A stretch of 64,000 nt of DNA from the NCBI GenBank assembly GCA_004292755.1, contig RDXE01000028.1, forward strand, positions 1 to 64,000, read 5' to 3'. The stretch is from Alphaproteobacteria bacterium. GTDB taxonomy: Bacteria; Pseudomonadota; Alphaproteobacteria; Elsterales; Elsteraceae. The translations under genes were made by a program, and so were the position numbers. Below, piece by piece: positions 52,898-62,178 of this stretch (its first letter is position 1; each line of letters begins with the position of its first letter). Below the pieces are notes generated by a model. It had not been told where the DNA came from, did not search any database, and saw only the letters and a program-made list of their open reading frames with translations.

Positions 52898-53797
52898 CTA
52901 CAGCCGATCCAGCGCGGTGCGTAGACGCGGCGCTACGGATTCGAGGAACGCCCGCACCTTGGGGGCGATCAGCCGCGTCTCAGGATAGACGAGGCTGACC
53001 GGCACTGCAGCCGGGGTATAGGCATCCAAGAGAGGGACCAGGCGGCCTGCGCGCACCTGCTCCCCCACCATGTAGGACAGCGCCAGGGTAACACCGTCGC
53101 CCGCTTCGGCCGCAGCCAAGGCGGCTAGGGCATCGTTGACTTCAAGGCGCGGATGCAGGCCAACGCTTTGGCCCCGGCGCCCATCCAGATAACGCCACTC
53201 GCGATTGGGCATCAGGCCGGTGAATGCGATCACGTCATGATGGCTGAGATCGGCCGGCACCATCGGCTGGCCGCGGCGGGCAACATACTCCGGGCTTGCG
53301 ACAAGGATTTGGCGCACGGCGCCCACAGTCTTGGCAATCAGGCGGGAGTCCGGCAGCGGACCAATGCGCACGGCAACGTCAATCCCCTCCTCCACCAGAT
53401 TGGTCACGCGGTCGACCAGCAGGACCGACACCGACACCAGCGGGTACTGGGCGAGGAAGGCGCGCACCGCGGGCAGCAGCGCCGTGCGCCCGAAGGTGAC
53501 AGAGGACGTCACCGTGAGATGACCGCTCGGCGCCGCGACATCGCCGACGGCATCCCGCTCGGCGGCATCCAACTCGGCTAGAATTCGGCGCGCAGTGTCC
53601 AGAAAGCGCTGGCCAACATCGGTGATGCTGAGGCTGCGGGTGGTGCGGTGGAACACCCGTGCGCCGAGGCGCTCTTCCAGGGCAGCAATCGCACGCGTCA
53701 CGGCAGGCGGTGAGAGGCGCAGGCGCGCACCCGCCTTGGCAAGGCTGCCAGCCTCCGCCACGGCGACAAACACCTCAAGCTCGTGCAAGCGATCCAT
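52898..53797 (-). CDS. LysR family transcriptional regulator
   Basis: A 299-residue regulator with an N-terminal winged helix (LHELEVFVAVAEAGSLAKAGARLRLSPPAVTRAIAALEERLGARVFHRTTRSLSITDVG) and a two-lobed ligand-binding domain. It resembles the single-target CrgA/DmlR-type group by its LTVTSSVTFGRTALLP and VAVRIGPLPDSRLIAKTVG segments. It is divergent from a flavin-fold oxidase gene at 53963 and 70 bases upstream of putA on the same strand, so it could control either. Confidence 0.9.
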   Translation of the reverse strand: MDRLHELEVFVAVAEAGSLAKAGARLRLSPPAVTRAIAALEERLGARVFHRTTRSLSITDVGQRFLDTARRILAELDAAERDAVGDVAAPSGHLTVTSSVTFGRTALLPAVRAFLAQYPLVSVSVLLVDRVTNLVEEGIDVAVRIGPLPDSRLIAKTVGAVRQILVASPEYVARRGQPMVPADLSHHDVIAFTGLMPNREWRYLDGRRGQSVGLHPRLEVNDALAALAAAEAGDGVTLALSYMVGEQVRAGRLVPLLDAYTPAAVPVSLVYPETRLIAPKVRAFLESVAPRLRTALDRL

Positions 53798-53825
53798 GCA
53801 GTCTTCCCTTCAACGGAATAATGAA

Positions 53826-53850
53826 TTGCAATCCTCGAGTATTCTTGCAA
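53826..53850. promoter_or_regulatory. Paired TTGCAA motif in the LysR/oxidase divergent region
   Basis: TTGCAA occurs at 53826-53831 and 53845-53850 with 13 bases between, forming an overall inverted repeat, 30 bases upstream of the LysR start codon. A spaced dyad in the divergent spacer is the expected setting for a LysR binding site. Assignment is inference. Confidence 0.4.
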
Positions 53851-53962
53851 GTGACGACCTGTGCCAGAGTGCTGGCACGCGGACCTTGCATCCCCATCCC
53901 CGCCGCCATCGCGCGCGAGGCACCAACCGGGGCGCTACCTCCGCGGCGTAAAGGAGCCAGCC

Positions 53963-54586
53963 ATGGCGCACAAGTTCGCCGACATCACGTTCACGCCAAC
54001 GGTCAAAGACCTGCAAACCCAGATGGGCAGCCGTTCCAGCTATGCCCGGTGGGAAGAGGCACCGGAGGCCATCAATCACCTGTTGACCGGCGCTGAGGCG
54101 GGATTCATCGCTGCGCGCGATTCCGTTTACATGGCCAGCGTGGGGGAGACCGGTTGGCCCTACATCCAGCACCGGGGTGGTCCCATCGGCTTTGTCAAAG
54201 TGCTGGACGAACACACACTCGGCTTTGCCGATTTCCGCGGCAATCGCCAGTACATCACCGTTGGCAACGTGACCAACAACAACCGCGTCTCGCTGTTCTT
54301 CATGGATTACGCGAACAAGCGGCGGCTGAAGTTGCTTGGTCGCGCGCAGATCATCGGCACGGAGGACACTGCCACACTCGAGCGCCTCGCCCTGCCCGAC
54401 TACCGGGCGCGCGTCGAACGCGGCATCCTGATTACCGTGGAGGGGTTCGACTGGAACTGCCCGCAGCACATCACGGAGCGGTTCACCCTGGCCGAGGTGA
54501 GCGCGATGGCAGCTTCACTGACCACCCGTATCGCCGAACTGGAAGCAGAACTCGCCGCCCGCCCGCTGCCACCCGTGGGGTCATAG
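53963..54586 (+). CDS. Pyridoxamine 5'-phosphate oxidase family flavin-fold protein
   Basis: A 207-residue split-barrel FMN-binding protein. AEAGFIAARDSVYMASVGETGWPYIQHRGGP, DFRGNRQYITVGNVTNNNRVSLFFMDYANKRRLKLLGRAQII and the C-terminal VEGFDWNCPQHITERF are typical of the PNPOx-like family in which FMN or heme binding is common and true PNPOx activity is rare. ATG 53963 has AAAGGAG upstream; the frame is open earlier without support. Divergent from the LysR gene and followed by a TetR regulator. Confidence 0.85.
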   Translation: MAHKFADITFTPTVKDLQTQMGSRSSYARWEEAPEAINHLLTGAEAGFIAARDSVYMASVGETGWPYIQHRGGPIGFVKVLDEHTLGFADFRGNRQYITVGNVTNNNRVSLFFMDYANKRRLKLLGRAQIIGTEDTATLERLALPDYRARVERGILITVEGFDWNCPQHITERFTLAEVSAMAASLTTRIAELEAELAARPLPPVGS

Positions 54587-54598
54587 CGCGATTGCGCC

Positions 54599-54627
54599 TT
54601 GACACCCTACCAACTGGTAGGCAGATT
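54599..54627 (+). promoter_or_regulatory. Promoter with embedded TetR operator
   Basis: TTGACA (54599-54604) is a perfect -35 box. CTACCAACTGGTAG (54607-54620), a near-perfect dyad of CTACCA and TGGTAG, fills the spacer, and CAGATT at 54622 is a possible -10 box. A repressor at this dyad would block the polymerase; the TetR gene starts at 54634, so the transcript may be almost leaderless. Confidence 0.6.
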
Positions 54628-54633
54628 TGGGCC

Positions 54634-55203
54634 ATGGCACAGGGAACAACCCGCGAGCAGTTGCTGGACGCCGCTGAACGGCTGGTACGGACCCGCGGCT
54701 ATAGTGCCATCAGCTACGCTGACCTGGCACAGGCCGTGGGCATCCGAAAGGCCAGCATTCACCACCACTTTCCCGCCAAGGCCGATCTGGGGGCGGCGCT
54801 GACGCAAGAGTATGCCGCCCGCTTCGCACAGCTGCTGGACGGTATTGATCGCGACGGGGGACCATCCCTTGAGCGGTTGAGGCGCTATGCGGACATCTAC
54901 GCCGCCAGTGTTGAGCAGGGCATGCTGTGCCTGTGCGGGATGCTGGTGACCGAACTACAGGTTCTGCCTGAGGAGGTTCAGGCAGGCGTGCGCCGCTTCT
55001 TTGCCCAACAGCTGGCGTGGCTGCGCCGGGTGCTGGCTGACGGTGCGGCGCGGGGTGAGCTCACCCTCACAACCTCGCCAGAGATCGCAGCCGAGCGCAG
55101 TTTGTCCGCCCTGGAAGGGGCAACTCTGGTGGCGTGGGGAACAGGTGACCCAGCAGTGGTCACGCGCGCAACCAACGATCTGATCGCAACCTTAAGCGCC
55201 TGA
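54634..55203 (+). CDS. TetR family transcriptional repressor
   Basis: A 189-residue regulator. The N-terminal helix-turn-helix is TREQLLDAAERLVRTRGYSAISYADLAQAVGIRKASIHHHFPAKADLGAAL, followed by an all-helical ligand-binding domain with a conspicuous CLCGMLVTE segment seen in members that sense reactive electrophiles or aldehydes. ATG 54634 follows the operator-containing promoter. A near-identical site precedes the following SDR gene, so autoregulation and control of the SDR are likely. Confidence 0.9.
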   Translation: MAQGTTREQLLDAAERLVRTRGYSAISYADLAQAVGIRKASIHHHFPAKADLGAALTQEYAARFAQLLDGIDRDGGPSLERLRRYADIYAASVEQGMLCLCGMLVTELQVLPEEVQAGVRRFFAQQLAWLRRVLADGAARGELTLTTSPEIAAERSLSALEGATLVAWGTGDPAVVTRATNDLIATLSA

Positions 55204-55257
55204 CCCCCCGCCGACGGTCCAGAACCGCCGGAGTGGGTCTTTTGCTGACTTCTCTCC

Positions 55258-55271
55258 CTACCAACTAGAAG
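55258..55271 (+). promoter_or_regulatory. Second TetR operator-like site before the SDR gene
   Basis: CTACCAACTAGAAG matches the upstream operator CTACCAACTGGTAG in 12 of 14 positions. It overlaps the AAGGA ribosome-binding sequence of the SDR gene, 11 bases before its start codon. Confidence 0.5.
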
Positions 55272-55281
55272 GATGAAATCC

Positions 55282-56058
55282 ATGACGACCCAGTCCTCCC
55301 GAACCCTGTTCATCGGCGGTGCAAGCGGCATGAGCAAGACAGCCGCCCGCTTGATGCTGGCCAGCGGTGGCCGCGTCGTTCTGCTGGGCCGCCAGCAGGC
55401 CAAGCTTGACGCAGCCTATGCCGAGTTGTCGCCCCTCGGCCCCGTCGATCTGGTGTGCCTGGACATCACCGACCAAGCCGCTGTGCATCAGTTTGCGGCG
55501 CGGATACCAACGAACTTCGCCGATCTCACGGGCCTCGTGAATGGGGCGGGCGTGTTTGTGCCTAAGCCCTTCCTCGACCACACGGAGGAGGACTACAACC
55601 GCTATCACGATCTCAACCGCGGCACCTTTTTCCTCACCCAAGCCGTGGCGCGCGCCATGGTGACAGCGGGCAAAGGCGGGGCGATTGTGACCATCGGCTC
55701 CATGTGGGCCAAGCAAGCCGTCGCAGCCACACCCTCCTCCGCCTATTCCATGGCGAAGGCGGGGCTGCACGCCTTGACCCAACACCTCGCGATGGAATTG
55801 GCGGGCCATGGCATTCGGGTGAATGGCGTATCGCCAGCCGTCGTGGAAACGCCGATCTACGAAGGCTTCATCCCGAAGGACCAAGTGCATAGCGCCCTGC
55901 AAGGCTTCAACAGCTTCCACCCGCTGGGGCGCATCGGCACACCGACTGACGTGGCGGAGGTGATCGCCTTCCTGCTGTCCGACAAGGCGGGCTGGGTCAC
56001 GGGCGCCATCTGGGATGTGGATGGTGGCGTGATGGCAGGGCGCAACGCCTATGCGTGA
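55282..56058 (+). CDS. Short-chain dehydrogenase/reductase
   Basis: A 258-residue NAD(P)-dependent oxidoreductase of the classical SDR type. Cofactor motif [18 protein letters not shown]-like VNGAGVF, catalytic Ser in TIGSMWAK, Tyr and Lys in [10 protein letters not shown], and the C-terminal WDVDGGV. ATG 55282 is chosen because AAGGA is 8 bases upstream; ATG 55273 is too close. It probably detoxifies or converts a carbonyl compound under control of the preceding TetR protein. Confidence 0.9.
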   Translation: MTTQSSRTLFIGGASGMSKTAARLMLASGGRVVLLGRQQAKLDAAYAELSPLGPVDLVCLDITDQAAVHQFAARIPTNFADLTGLVNGAGVFVPKPFLDHTEEDYNRYHDLNRGTFFLTQAVARAMVTAGKGGAIVTIGSMWAKQAVAATPSSAYSMAKAGLHALTQHLAMELAGHGIRVNGVSPAVVETPIYEGFIPKDQVHSALQGFNSFHPLGRIGTPTDVAEVIAFLLSDKAGWVTGAIWDVDGGVMAGRNAYA

Positions 56059-56178
56059 TCGGCGCACGGGCTGATCCATCCAGGTGCTGGGGGCGTGTTC
56101 GCCCCCAGCAAACCCAGCTGCTGGACCCGTCAATCGAATTGACGCCAGCCCTCCCCGGGAACCGCGCATAGTGGAGCG

Positions 56179-57387
56179 ATGGAGCGGTCCTTACCCCAAC
56201 TACCCCATCCGCAGCGCTGGGCGCTGCTGGTGGCTGTTGCACTCGGCAGTGCTGGGGCGCTGGCGGCTGGCGGCGTACTTGGCTGGCGCGGTGTGGGGGT
56301 GTGGGTGTTGGCGCTGGGCTTGGGGCTCGCGCTCTCCCATGGGGGATTTGGCTTTGCGGCTGGCTATCGCGGCGTGTTGGCGGGTACCTCCAGCCGGCAG
56401 GTGCGCGCCCAGGTGATCGCCGTCGCGGTGGTGATCCTGCTGGGCCAGCCGCTGGTCAGTGCTGGCGGGCTGGGCGGCCTGCCCGTGCGCGGGTTCGAGG
56501 CAGAGATCGGGTTGGAACTGGTGCTGGGCGCGTTCGTGTTCGGGATCGGCATGCAACTCGCCAATGGCTGCGCCTCGGGCACGCTCTACAGCATTGGCGA
56601 TGGCTCTGGCCGCATGGTGATCGTGCTGGCCGCAATGGTTGCGGGTGCCAGCATCGCCGCCTTGAGTTTTCCCGCGTGGGAGGGGCTGCCCGCCCTGCCC
56701 GCCCTGTCCCTGCCGCGCAGCTTGGGGCTGCTGCCGGCAGTGCTGCTGCAGGGGGCAATCCTGGCTGGACTGTGGTGGGGGCTGAATCAACTGGACCGCT
56801 GGCGCGGCACCAAGGCCGAGCCGCTGTTCACGCCAATGCCGTCCAGCGCGTGGTGGCGCGGGCCGTGGCCCCAGGGCTGGAGTGCCCTGGTGCTCGCCCT
56901 GCTGGCAATTCTGGTGATGCTGGTCGCGGGGCGCCCCTGGAATGTCACCCAAGCCTTTGCCCTGTGGGGCGGCTGGGGCGTGGAGGCCAGTGGCCTCGAC
57001 GATCCCTACTTCTGGCCGTACTGGGACCATCCCTTGCGGGTGGAACTGCTGCCGCGTGCCTTCTGGGCAGACATCACGTCAGTGATGGCGCTGGGGGTGA
57101 TGGCGGGCGCGTTCCTGGCCGCCACCAGCGGGGGGCGCTGGCACCTGCGCTGGCCAACCTCTTTCGGCGGGCTGGCCTCGGCGGTACTGGGCGGATTGCT
57201 GACCGGGTTCGGCGGCATCCTCGCCCTTGGCTGCAACATCGGTGCGTTTCTCGCGGGCGTTGCCTCTGGCAGCGCCCATGGATGGGTTTGGCTGCTGGCG
57301 GCACTGCCCGGCTGTGCTGTCGGCCTGTGGCTGCGCCCGTGGTTCGGCCTTGAGCCCGCCCGCGCCACGGCGCGTCACTCTTCGTGA
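56179..57387 (+). CDS. YeeE/YedE family sulfur (thiosulfate) transporter
   Basis: A 402-residue inner-membrane protein with about nine helices. The GMQLANGCASGTLYSIGDGS and GCNIGAFLAGVASGSAHGW segments carry the conserved cysteines of the YeeE/YedE (TsuA-like) fold, in which thiosulfate is passed along a chain of Cys residues. It heads a sulfur-oxidation gene set on the same strand. In Escherichia coli and Spirochaeta YeeE imports thiosulfate; here it could supply or export sulfur species for the Sox/Fcc proteins. ATG 56179 is the annotated start. Confidence 0.87.
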   Translation: MERSLPQLPHPQRWALLVAVALGSAGALAAGGVLGWRGVGVWVLALGLGLALSHGGFGFAAGYRGVLAGTSSRQVRAQVIAVAVVILLGQPLVSAGGLGGLPVRGFEAEIGLELVLGAFVFGIGMQLANGCASGTLYSIGDGSGRMVIVLAAMVAGASIAALSFPAWEGLPALPALSLPRSLGLLPAVLLQGAILAGLWWGLNQLDRWRGTKAEPLFTPMPSSAWWRGPWPQGWSALVLALLAILVMLVAGRPWNVTQAFALWGGWGVEASGLDDPYFWPYWDHPLRVELLPRAFWADITSVMALGVMAGAFLAATSGGRWHLRWPTSFGGLASAVLGGLLTGFGGILALGCNIGAFLAGVASGSAHGWVWLLAALPGCAVGLWLRPWFGLEPARATARHSS

Positions 57388-57407
57388 TTGGGAAAGGAGA
57401 TGGTTTG

Positions 57408-57719
57408 ATGTCGCTCGTTCACATCCTGGCCCTGGTGGGCGTTGTCGGTGCCGCCGCGCCCGCGGTTGCGCAAACTGCCGCCCCGCAGCCGCTTCCCACT
57501 CCGTTGATCGCGCAAGCCTGCCGGGGTTGCCACGGCCAAGCAGGATTGGGCATGGAGGGCACCCCAGCCATTGTTGGCATGGACCCCGCCACCTTCCAGC
57601 GCCTCTGGGGCGAGTTCCGCGCCAACCAGCGCCCGGCCACCATCATGAACCGTATCGCGCGCGGCTATAGCGACCAGGAGGTCGCCACCCTCGCCGCCTA
57701 CTTCGCAGTTCGGCAGTAG
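57408..57719 (+). CDS. Small c-type cytochrome (sulfide dehydrogenase cytochrome subunit-like)
   Basis: A 103-residue secreted monoheme cytochrome. Signal peptide MSLVHILALVGVVGAAAPAVAQ, heme motif CRGCH, and the likely axial Met in RPATIMNRIARGYSDQEV. Length and partner suggest the FccA/SoxE subunit that takes electrons from the flavoprotein encoded next. AAAGGAG precedes ATG 57408; the frame begins earlier at 57384. It starts 20 bases after the transporter stop. Confidence 0.85.
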   Translation: MSLVHILALVGVVGAAAPAVAQTAAPQPLPTPLIAQACRGCHGQAGLGMEGTPAIVGMDPATFQRLWGEFRANQRPATIMNRIARGYSDQEVATLAAYFAVRQ

Positions 57720-57732
57720 GAGACCCCTTGCC

Positions 57733-59031
57733 ATGACCCGCTCCAGCCCCTCCCTCAGCCGCCGCCGCGTGTTGGCCCTTGGCGCTGCTGCCGCCTTGAC
57801 TGCCCCCTCGATCGCGCGCAGCCAAAGCCAGGCGCGCTTGCTGATCATTGGCGGTGGCTTCGGCGGCGCCAGCGCTGCCCGCTTCGCGCGTCTGACCTAC
57901 CCCGAGATCGCCGTGACGGTGATCGAGCCGAACCCGGTGTTCGTTACCTGCCCCTATGGCAACCTGCTGCTGGCGGGGGAGCGCACTCTGGACCAGATCA
58001 CCCATTCCTACGATGGGTTGAAGGCGCGCGGTGTCACCTTCGTGCATGACCGGGTGGTGGCGATCGACCCGGTCGCAAAGTCGGTGCGCACCAATGGCGG
58101 CCAGACGCTGGGCTATGACAAGCTGATCGTCTCCCCCGGTATTGCGCTGCGCTGGGGCGCGATTGAGGGCTATGACGAAGCAGCAGCCGACGTGATGCCG
58201 CACGCCTGGATACCCGGCACCGGCCAACAGACCACACTGTTGCGTCGTCAGTTGGAAGCGATGCCGGATGGCGGCGTGTTTGCCATGGTGATCCCGCCCA
58301 ACCCGTTCCGCTGCCCACCGGGGCCCTATGAGCGTTTGAGCATGGTGGCCAGCTATTTGAAGCAGCATAAGCCGCGTGCCAAAATCCTGGCGCTGGACGC
58401 CAAGGATGCCTTCTCCAAACAAGCGCTGTTCCAGGATGCCTGGGCCGAACTCTATCCCAACATGATCGAGTGGGTGCCCGCCAACAAGGACGGCAAAGTG
58501 GTGCGCGTGGACGTGCGCGAGACGGTGCTGGAAACGGAGTTCGGCACCCGCCACAAGGTGGATGTCGCGAATGTCGTCCCACCGCAGTCAGCAGCCGCGT
58601 TGGCGATCAGCAGTGGCCTTGCCAACAACACGGGCTGGGTGCCAGTCAACCCGCGCACCTTCGAAGCCACGGTCGCGCGCGACATCCATGTGATCGGCGA
58701 CGCCAACAACGGCGCCCCGATGCCAAAGTCTGGCTATATTGCCAACAGCACGGCCAAACAGGCGGTGACCGCTGCCATCGCCAGCCTGCAAGGCCGCCCC
58801 GTGCCCGCAGACCCGGTGTACTTCAACACCTGCTACAGCCATGTTGGCCGCGACTACGGCATCTCGGTTGTCGGTGTGTTCCGACCAACCGACACAGGCT
58901 TTGCCGAGACGCCGAATTCCGGTGGTGTGTCGCCGCGCGGGCCGCTGGCGCAGCATCGCCTGCAGCGGCGGATGGAATCGATCTACGCCGATTCCTGGTA
59001 TGCCTCAATCACCGCTGATATGTTCAGCTAA
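57733..59031 (+). CDS. fccB: Flavocytochrome c sulfide dehydrogenase flavoprotein (FccB/SoxF-like)
   Basis: A 432-residue periplasmic FAD protein that oxidises sulfide to sulfur and passes electrons to a cytochrome c. A twin-arginine signal (SRRRVLALGAAAALTAPSIA) precedes the FAD-binding IIGGGFGGASAARFARL. Three conserved cysteines are visible: VTCPYGN (covalent FAD attachment in FccB), FRCPPGPYER and FNTCYSHVG, the last two forming the redox disulfide in characterised enzymes. It follows the cytochrome by 13 bases and precedes soxYZ. Confidence 0.9.
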   Translation: MTRSSPSLSRRRVLALGAAAALTAPSIARSQSQARLLIIGGGFGGASAARFARLTYPEIAVTVIEPNPVFVTCPYGNLLLAGERTLDQITHSYDGLKARGVTFVHDRVVAIDPVAKSVRTNGGQTLGYDKLIVSPGIALRWGAIEGYDEAAADVMPHAWIPGTGQQTTLLRRQLEAMPDGGVFAMVIPPNPFRCPPGPYERLSMVASYLKQHKPRAKILALDAKDAFSKQALFQDAWAELYPNMIEWVPANKDGKVVRVDVRETVLETEFGTRHKVDVANVVPPQSAAALAISSGLANNTGWVPVNPRTFEATVARDIHVIGDANNGAPMPKSGYIANSTAKQAVTAAIASLQGRPVPADPVYFNTCYSHVGRDYGISVVGVFRPTDTGFAETPNSGGVSPRGPLAQHRLQRRMESIYADSWYASITADMFS

Positions 59032-59051
59032 CCGTCGACGGGGGGTGTTGA

Positions 59052-59498
59052 ATGGCTGCGCAGGATCTATCGCGACGCGGAGTGGTCGCGGGGCTGGTGC
59101 TGGTGGTGACCGCGCCCGCCCTCGCCACCACCCTGCCCCCTGACGCGGAGGCGGAGCAAAAGCGCTTGATCGGCGACGCCATCCCGCAGGATGGCGGTGT
59201 CATCCTGCGCCTGCCCGAAACAGCCGAGAACGGCGCGCAGGTGCCAGTCACGGTGGGGGTGGAGGCTGCCCAGACTGTGGAGCGGCACGTGACCGCCATC
59301 CACTTGATTGCCACCCGCAACCCCACCCCCGGCATCGCCACCCTGCGCTTCACCCCAGCCTCTGGTCGCGCACAAGCCACCACCCGCATCCGGCTGGCGG
59401 AGGGTCAAACCGTGGTAGCGCTGGCGGTGTGGAACGACGGCACGGTGCGCCGGGCCACGGCCACGGTGCAAGTCGCCGTCGGCGGCTGCATCACCTGA
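59052..59498 (+). CDS. soxY: Sulfur carrier protein SoxY
   Basis: A 148-residue Tat-exported carrier (SRRGVVAGLVLVVTAPALA). The mature immunoglobulin-like domain ends VAVGGCIT, whose cysteine is the site where sulfur intermediates are bound; the canonical tail is GGCGG, so the final residues differ. It acts with SoxZ, encoded 14 bases downstream, in thiosulfate or sulfide oxidation. Catalytic Sox partners (SoxAX, SoxB, SoxCD) are not in the window. Confidence 0.88.
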   Translation: MAAQDLSRRGVVAGLVLVVTAPALATTLPPDAEAEQKRLIGDAIPQDGGVILRLPETAENGAQVPVTVGVEAAQTVERHVTAIHLIATRNPTPGIATLRFTPASGRAQATTRIRLAEGQTVVALAVWNDGTVRRATATVQVAVGGCIT

Positions 59499-59512
59499 CG
59501 ACGAGGCACCCC

Positions 59513-59830
59513 ATGAGCACCCCCCGCGTCCGCATCCCCTCCAGCGCCCGCCCCGGCGAGGTGGTGGAAATTCGCACGCTGCTGGAACACCCGATGGAAT
59601 CCGGCATCAACCCCGACGCCTCGGGCCGCCGCCGCCCGCGCACAATGCTGAAACGCTTCGAAGCCCGCGCCGACGGCGCCGTGGTGTTCGCCGTCGATTT
59701 CGGCAACGGCAGCGCCACCAACCCCTCCGTCAGCTTCTTCTATCGCGTTGAGCGCACGACTCGGTTGGAACTGGTGTGGGAACCGGAAAGCGGCTCCGCC
59801 ATCCGCGCGGAGGGGATGATCCGGGTGTGA
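59513..59830 (+). CDS. soxZ: SoxZ, partner of the sulfur carrier SoxY
   Basis: A 105-residue cytoplasm-encoded partner without its own signal, exported with SoxY. RVRIPSSARPGEVVEIRTLLEHPMESG, PRTMLKRFEARADG and PSVSFFYRVERTTRLELVWEP fit SoxZ throughout. ATG 59513 is chosen; the frame is open upstream through soxY. Last gene of the sulfur set; 250 bases with no gene follow. Confidence 0.9.
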   Translation: MSTPRVRIPSSARPGEVVEIRTLLEHPMESGINPDASGRRRPRTMLKRFEARADGAVVFAVDFGNGSATNPSVSFFYRVERTTRLELVWEPESGSAIRAEGMIRV

Positions 59831-60087
59831 TTTGCCTCTTGGCCGGTTGTTTCAACAACAATCCTCAGGGCAGCGCGGCATGAGAGTTTAGCAGAGGTCC
59901 TGGCAGACAACTCTTCGTTCGAGGCCCATTGTTCAGTCAATGATCTAAAGTAGCTGACCGCCGCAAGGGGGGTCGCATGGCGATCCCGCGCGCCGCTATT
60001 TGTCAGTAAGATACTTTTGAAGGCTATGCAGATAGCATCTGATCCGATATAGTGACTTACGACTTTGAAACAAAAGGAGTCAGAGCG
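59831..60087. other. Intergenic region before the third chemoreceptor
   Basis: About 257 bases without a supported gene. It contains GTTGTT-TC-AACAAC at about 59846-59859, a short hairpin shortly after soxZ that may help end its transcript, and a GCTAT/ATAGC pair around 60021-60034. The receptor promoter must lie here but no boxes are clear. Confidence 0.4.
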
Positions 60088-62109
60088 ATGTTGATCGGCT
60101 CAATGAGCGCCCGCTTCATGATTGGGACCCGCATCTCGTTTGGTTTCGGCGTGGTCCTGATGCTTCTATTGGGTGTCGCTGGCATGGGATGGGCAGCCCT
60201 AACCAATGTCCAGACGCTATTTCAGCGGTATGCGTCTATCTCCAATAGTGCATTGAATGTGGCCGACATCCAGTCTGATGTTAATGCCCTCCGGCGATTG
60301 GGAACCATCTATGCGGAAGAGGGGGGCGCCGAGCTGCCTGCAAGAATGGAGAAGCTATCGTCTGAAATTAATCGCCAGATCCAAACAGCGCATCAGTCCA
60401 TTCTATCCAACGAACGGCGCGAGATCATACAGTTGGCAAAATCTGATTTCGCTGAGTATACGACAAACCTTTCAAAACTCACCCAGCTGCGGGCTCAGCG
60501 GGACGAAACTGTTGACCGCGGCATGAACGTTTTGGGATCACAAATGCATCAAGCGATCACAGCAGTGATCGAGAGCGCGATTTCTACCGGTGACTTCAAG
60601 ACGGCTGCGTATGCTGGATCCGCCTTAGAGGACTTATCGCAACTTCGGGTAAGCGCCCTGCGTTTCCAACTGTCTCATGATCAGCAACTGTTTCAGAATG
60701 CTGAGTCGGCATATTTAGACTTCATCAAAAATCTTGCGAGCGCTGCTTCGGCAGCAAGTGAAACCCATAAAGCCGCACTCACTTCAGTCGCGGAGCAAGC
60801 GCCGCAGTATCTGATGAACTTCCGACGTGCCACCGATGCTCTCCGCGCCCTGGATGACATGGTCAAGAATACGAATGCCACCGTTGCCGAGCGGTTGAAT
60901 GATCGGCTGACCACTCTCATGACTCAGCAACAATCTGCCACCACAGAAATTGTGAATGAAGTAAACGTTGCTGTATCAGATAAAATAATCACGATGCTCA
61001 CGATGTCGGGACTATCGATGCTTGTTGGGCTGATTGCAGCATTTGTGATCTCCCGTGGCGTCTCGCAACCAGTCCGCAGCATGACAAGCGCAATGATGAC
61101 GCTTGCCTCAGGCAACCTCACGGTCACGGTACCTGCAACCCAAAACAAAGATGAAATCGGCAATATGGCGCAGGCTGTTCAGGTGTTCAAAGATAACGCC
61201 TTGCGTGTTGAGGCGATGAGACAAGAACAAAAGATGATGGAAGTCAAAGCTGCTACAGAAAAGCGTGCAGCGGTGGAGGCCATGGCCAACCTGTTTGAAG
61301 CCAAGGTCAGCGGCGTTGTCTCTGGTGTTTCCAGCTCTGCCACTCAGTTGCAAGCCTCGGCCAGCAACATGTCGGCAACCGCAGAGGAAACCAGTCGCCA
61401 AGCGATGGCAGTTTCGCTGGCATCAGAAAAGGCCTCAACCAACGTCCAGACAGTCGCCTCCGCCGCTGAAGAACTCTCGTCTTCCATCGCTGAAATTAGT
61501 CGCCGGGTCACCGAGTCGGCGAAGGTTGCTGGCCAAGCGGTTGAACAGGTGCAACGGACTGGAGAAACAGTCGAAGCCCTGGCACAGGTTGCGCAGAAGA
61601 TTGGCGATGTTGTGAAACTGATCTCGGACATCGCTTCCCAAACCAACCTGCTGGCTCTGAATGCGACCATCGAGGCTGCCCGCGCTGGCGAGGCAGGAAA
61701 AGGGTTTGCCGTCGTTGCTTCTGAAGTGAAGAACCTCGCCAGTCAAACTGCAAAAGCAACAGGAGAAATCTCAGATCAGGTTGCCGAAATCCGCAGCGCA
61801 ACTGTCGCATCCGTCACAGCAATGAAGGACATTGCAGCAACGATTATCAAAATCGACCAGATTTCAGCGACTATCGCCTCTGCTGTCGAAGAACAGGGGG
61901 CTGCAACGCAGGAGATTGCAAGGAATGTCCAGCAGGCTGCGCAAGGCACTGGCGAGGTTTCTTCCAACATTGCTGGAGTTACCCAGGCCGCTGACGAAAC
62001 TGGGATATCGGCAAGCCAAGTCCGTGATGCCGCGGTCACCTTGGGCAGCCAATCCATTGAGTTGAAACAGGCAGTTCAAGCGTTCTTGGCTGAGGTTCGC
62101 TCCGCCTGA
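60088..62109 (+). CDS. Membrane methyl-accepting chemotaxis protein
   Basis: A 673-residue receptor. An N-terminal helix ([24 protein letters not shown]) and a second helix ([22 protein letters not shown], near residue 310) frame a helical periplasmic domain of the HBM/4HB kind. HAMP follows ([41 protein letters not shown]), then the signalling domain with tip [50 protein letters not shown] 60088 has AAAGGAG 8 bases upstream; the frame is open 12 codons earlier. Monocistronic; a strong hairpin follows. Base composition of the sensor part is slightly richer in A+T. Confidence 0.92.
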   Translation: MLIGSMSARFMIGTRISFGFGVVLMLLLGVAGMGWAALTNVQTLFQRYASISNSALNVADIQSDVNALRRLGTIYAEEGGAELPARMEKLSSEINRQIQTAHQSILSNERREIIQLAKSDFAEYTTNLSKLTQLRAQRDETVDRGMNVLGSQMHQAITAVIESAISTGDFKTAAYAGSALEDLSQLRVSALRFQLSHDQQLFQNAESAYLDFIKNLASAASAASETHKAALTSVAEQAPQYLMNFRRATDALRALDDMVKNTNATVAERLNDRLTTLMTQQQSATTEIVNEVNVAVSDKIITMLTMSGLSMLVGLIAAFVISRGVSQPVRSMTSAMMTLASGNLTVTVPATQNKDEIGNMAQAVQVFKDNALRVEAMRQEQKMMEVKAATEKRAAVEAMANLFEAKVSGVVSGVSSSATQLQASASNMSATAEETSRQAMAVSLASEKASTNVQTVASAAEELSSSIAEISRRVTESAKVAGQAVEQVQRTGETVEALAQVAQKIGDVVKLISDIASQTNLLALNATIEAARAGEAGKGFAVVASEVKNLASQTAKATGEISDQVAEIRSATVASVTAMKDIAATIIKIDQISATIASAVEEQGAATQEIARNVQQAAQGTGEVSSNIAGVTQAADETGISASQVRDAAVTLGSQSIELKQAVQAFLAEVRSA

Positions 62110-62122
62110 CATGAGACGATCA

Positions 62123-62153
62123 AGTGGTGATTGCGCACCGCGCGATCACCACT
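62123..62153. terminator. Terminator hairpin between receptor and thiolase genes
   Basis: AGTGGTGATTGCGC and GCGCGATCACCACT pair over 14 bases with one G-T wobble around an ACC loop, 13 bases after the receptor stop. It can serve both convergent genes. No run of T follows. Confidence 0.7.
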
Positions 62154-62178
62154 GTTCAACCACTGACGGCGCTCTCCC

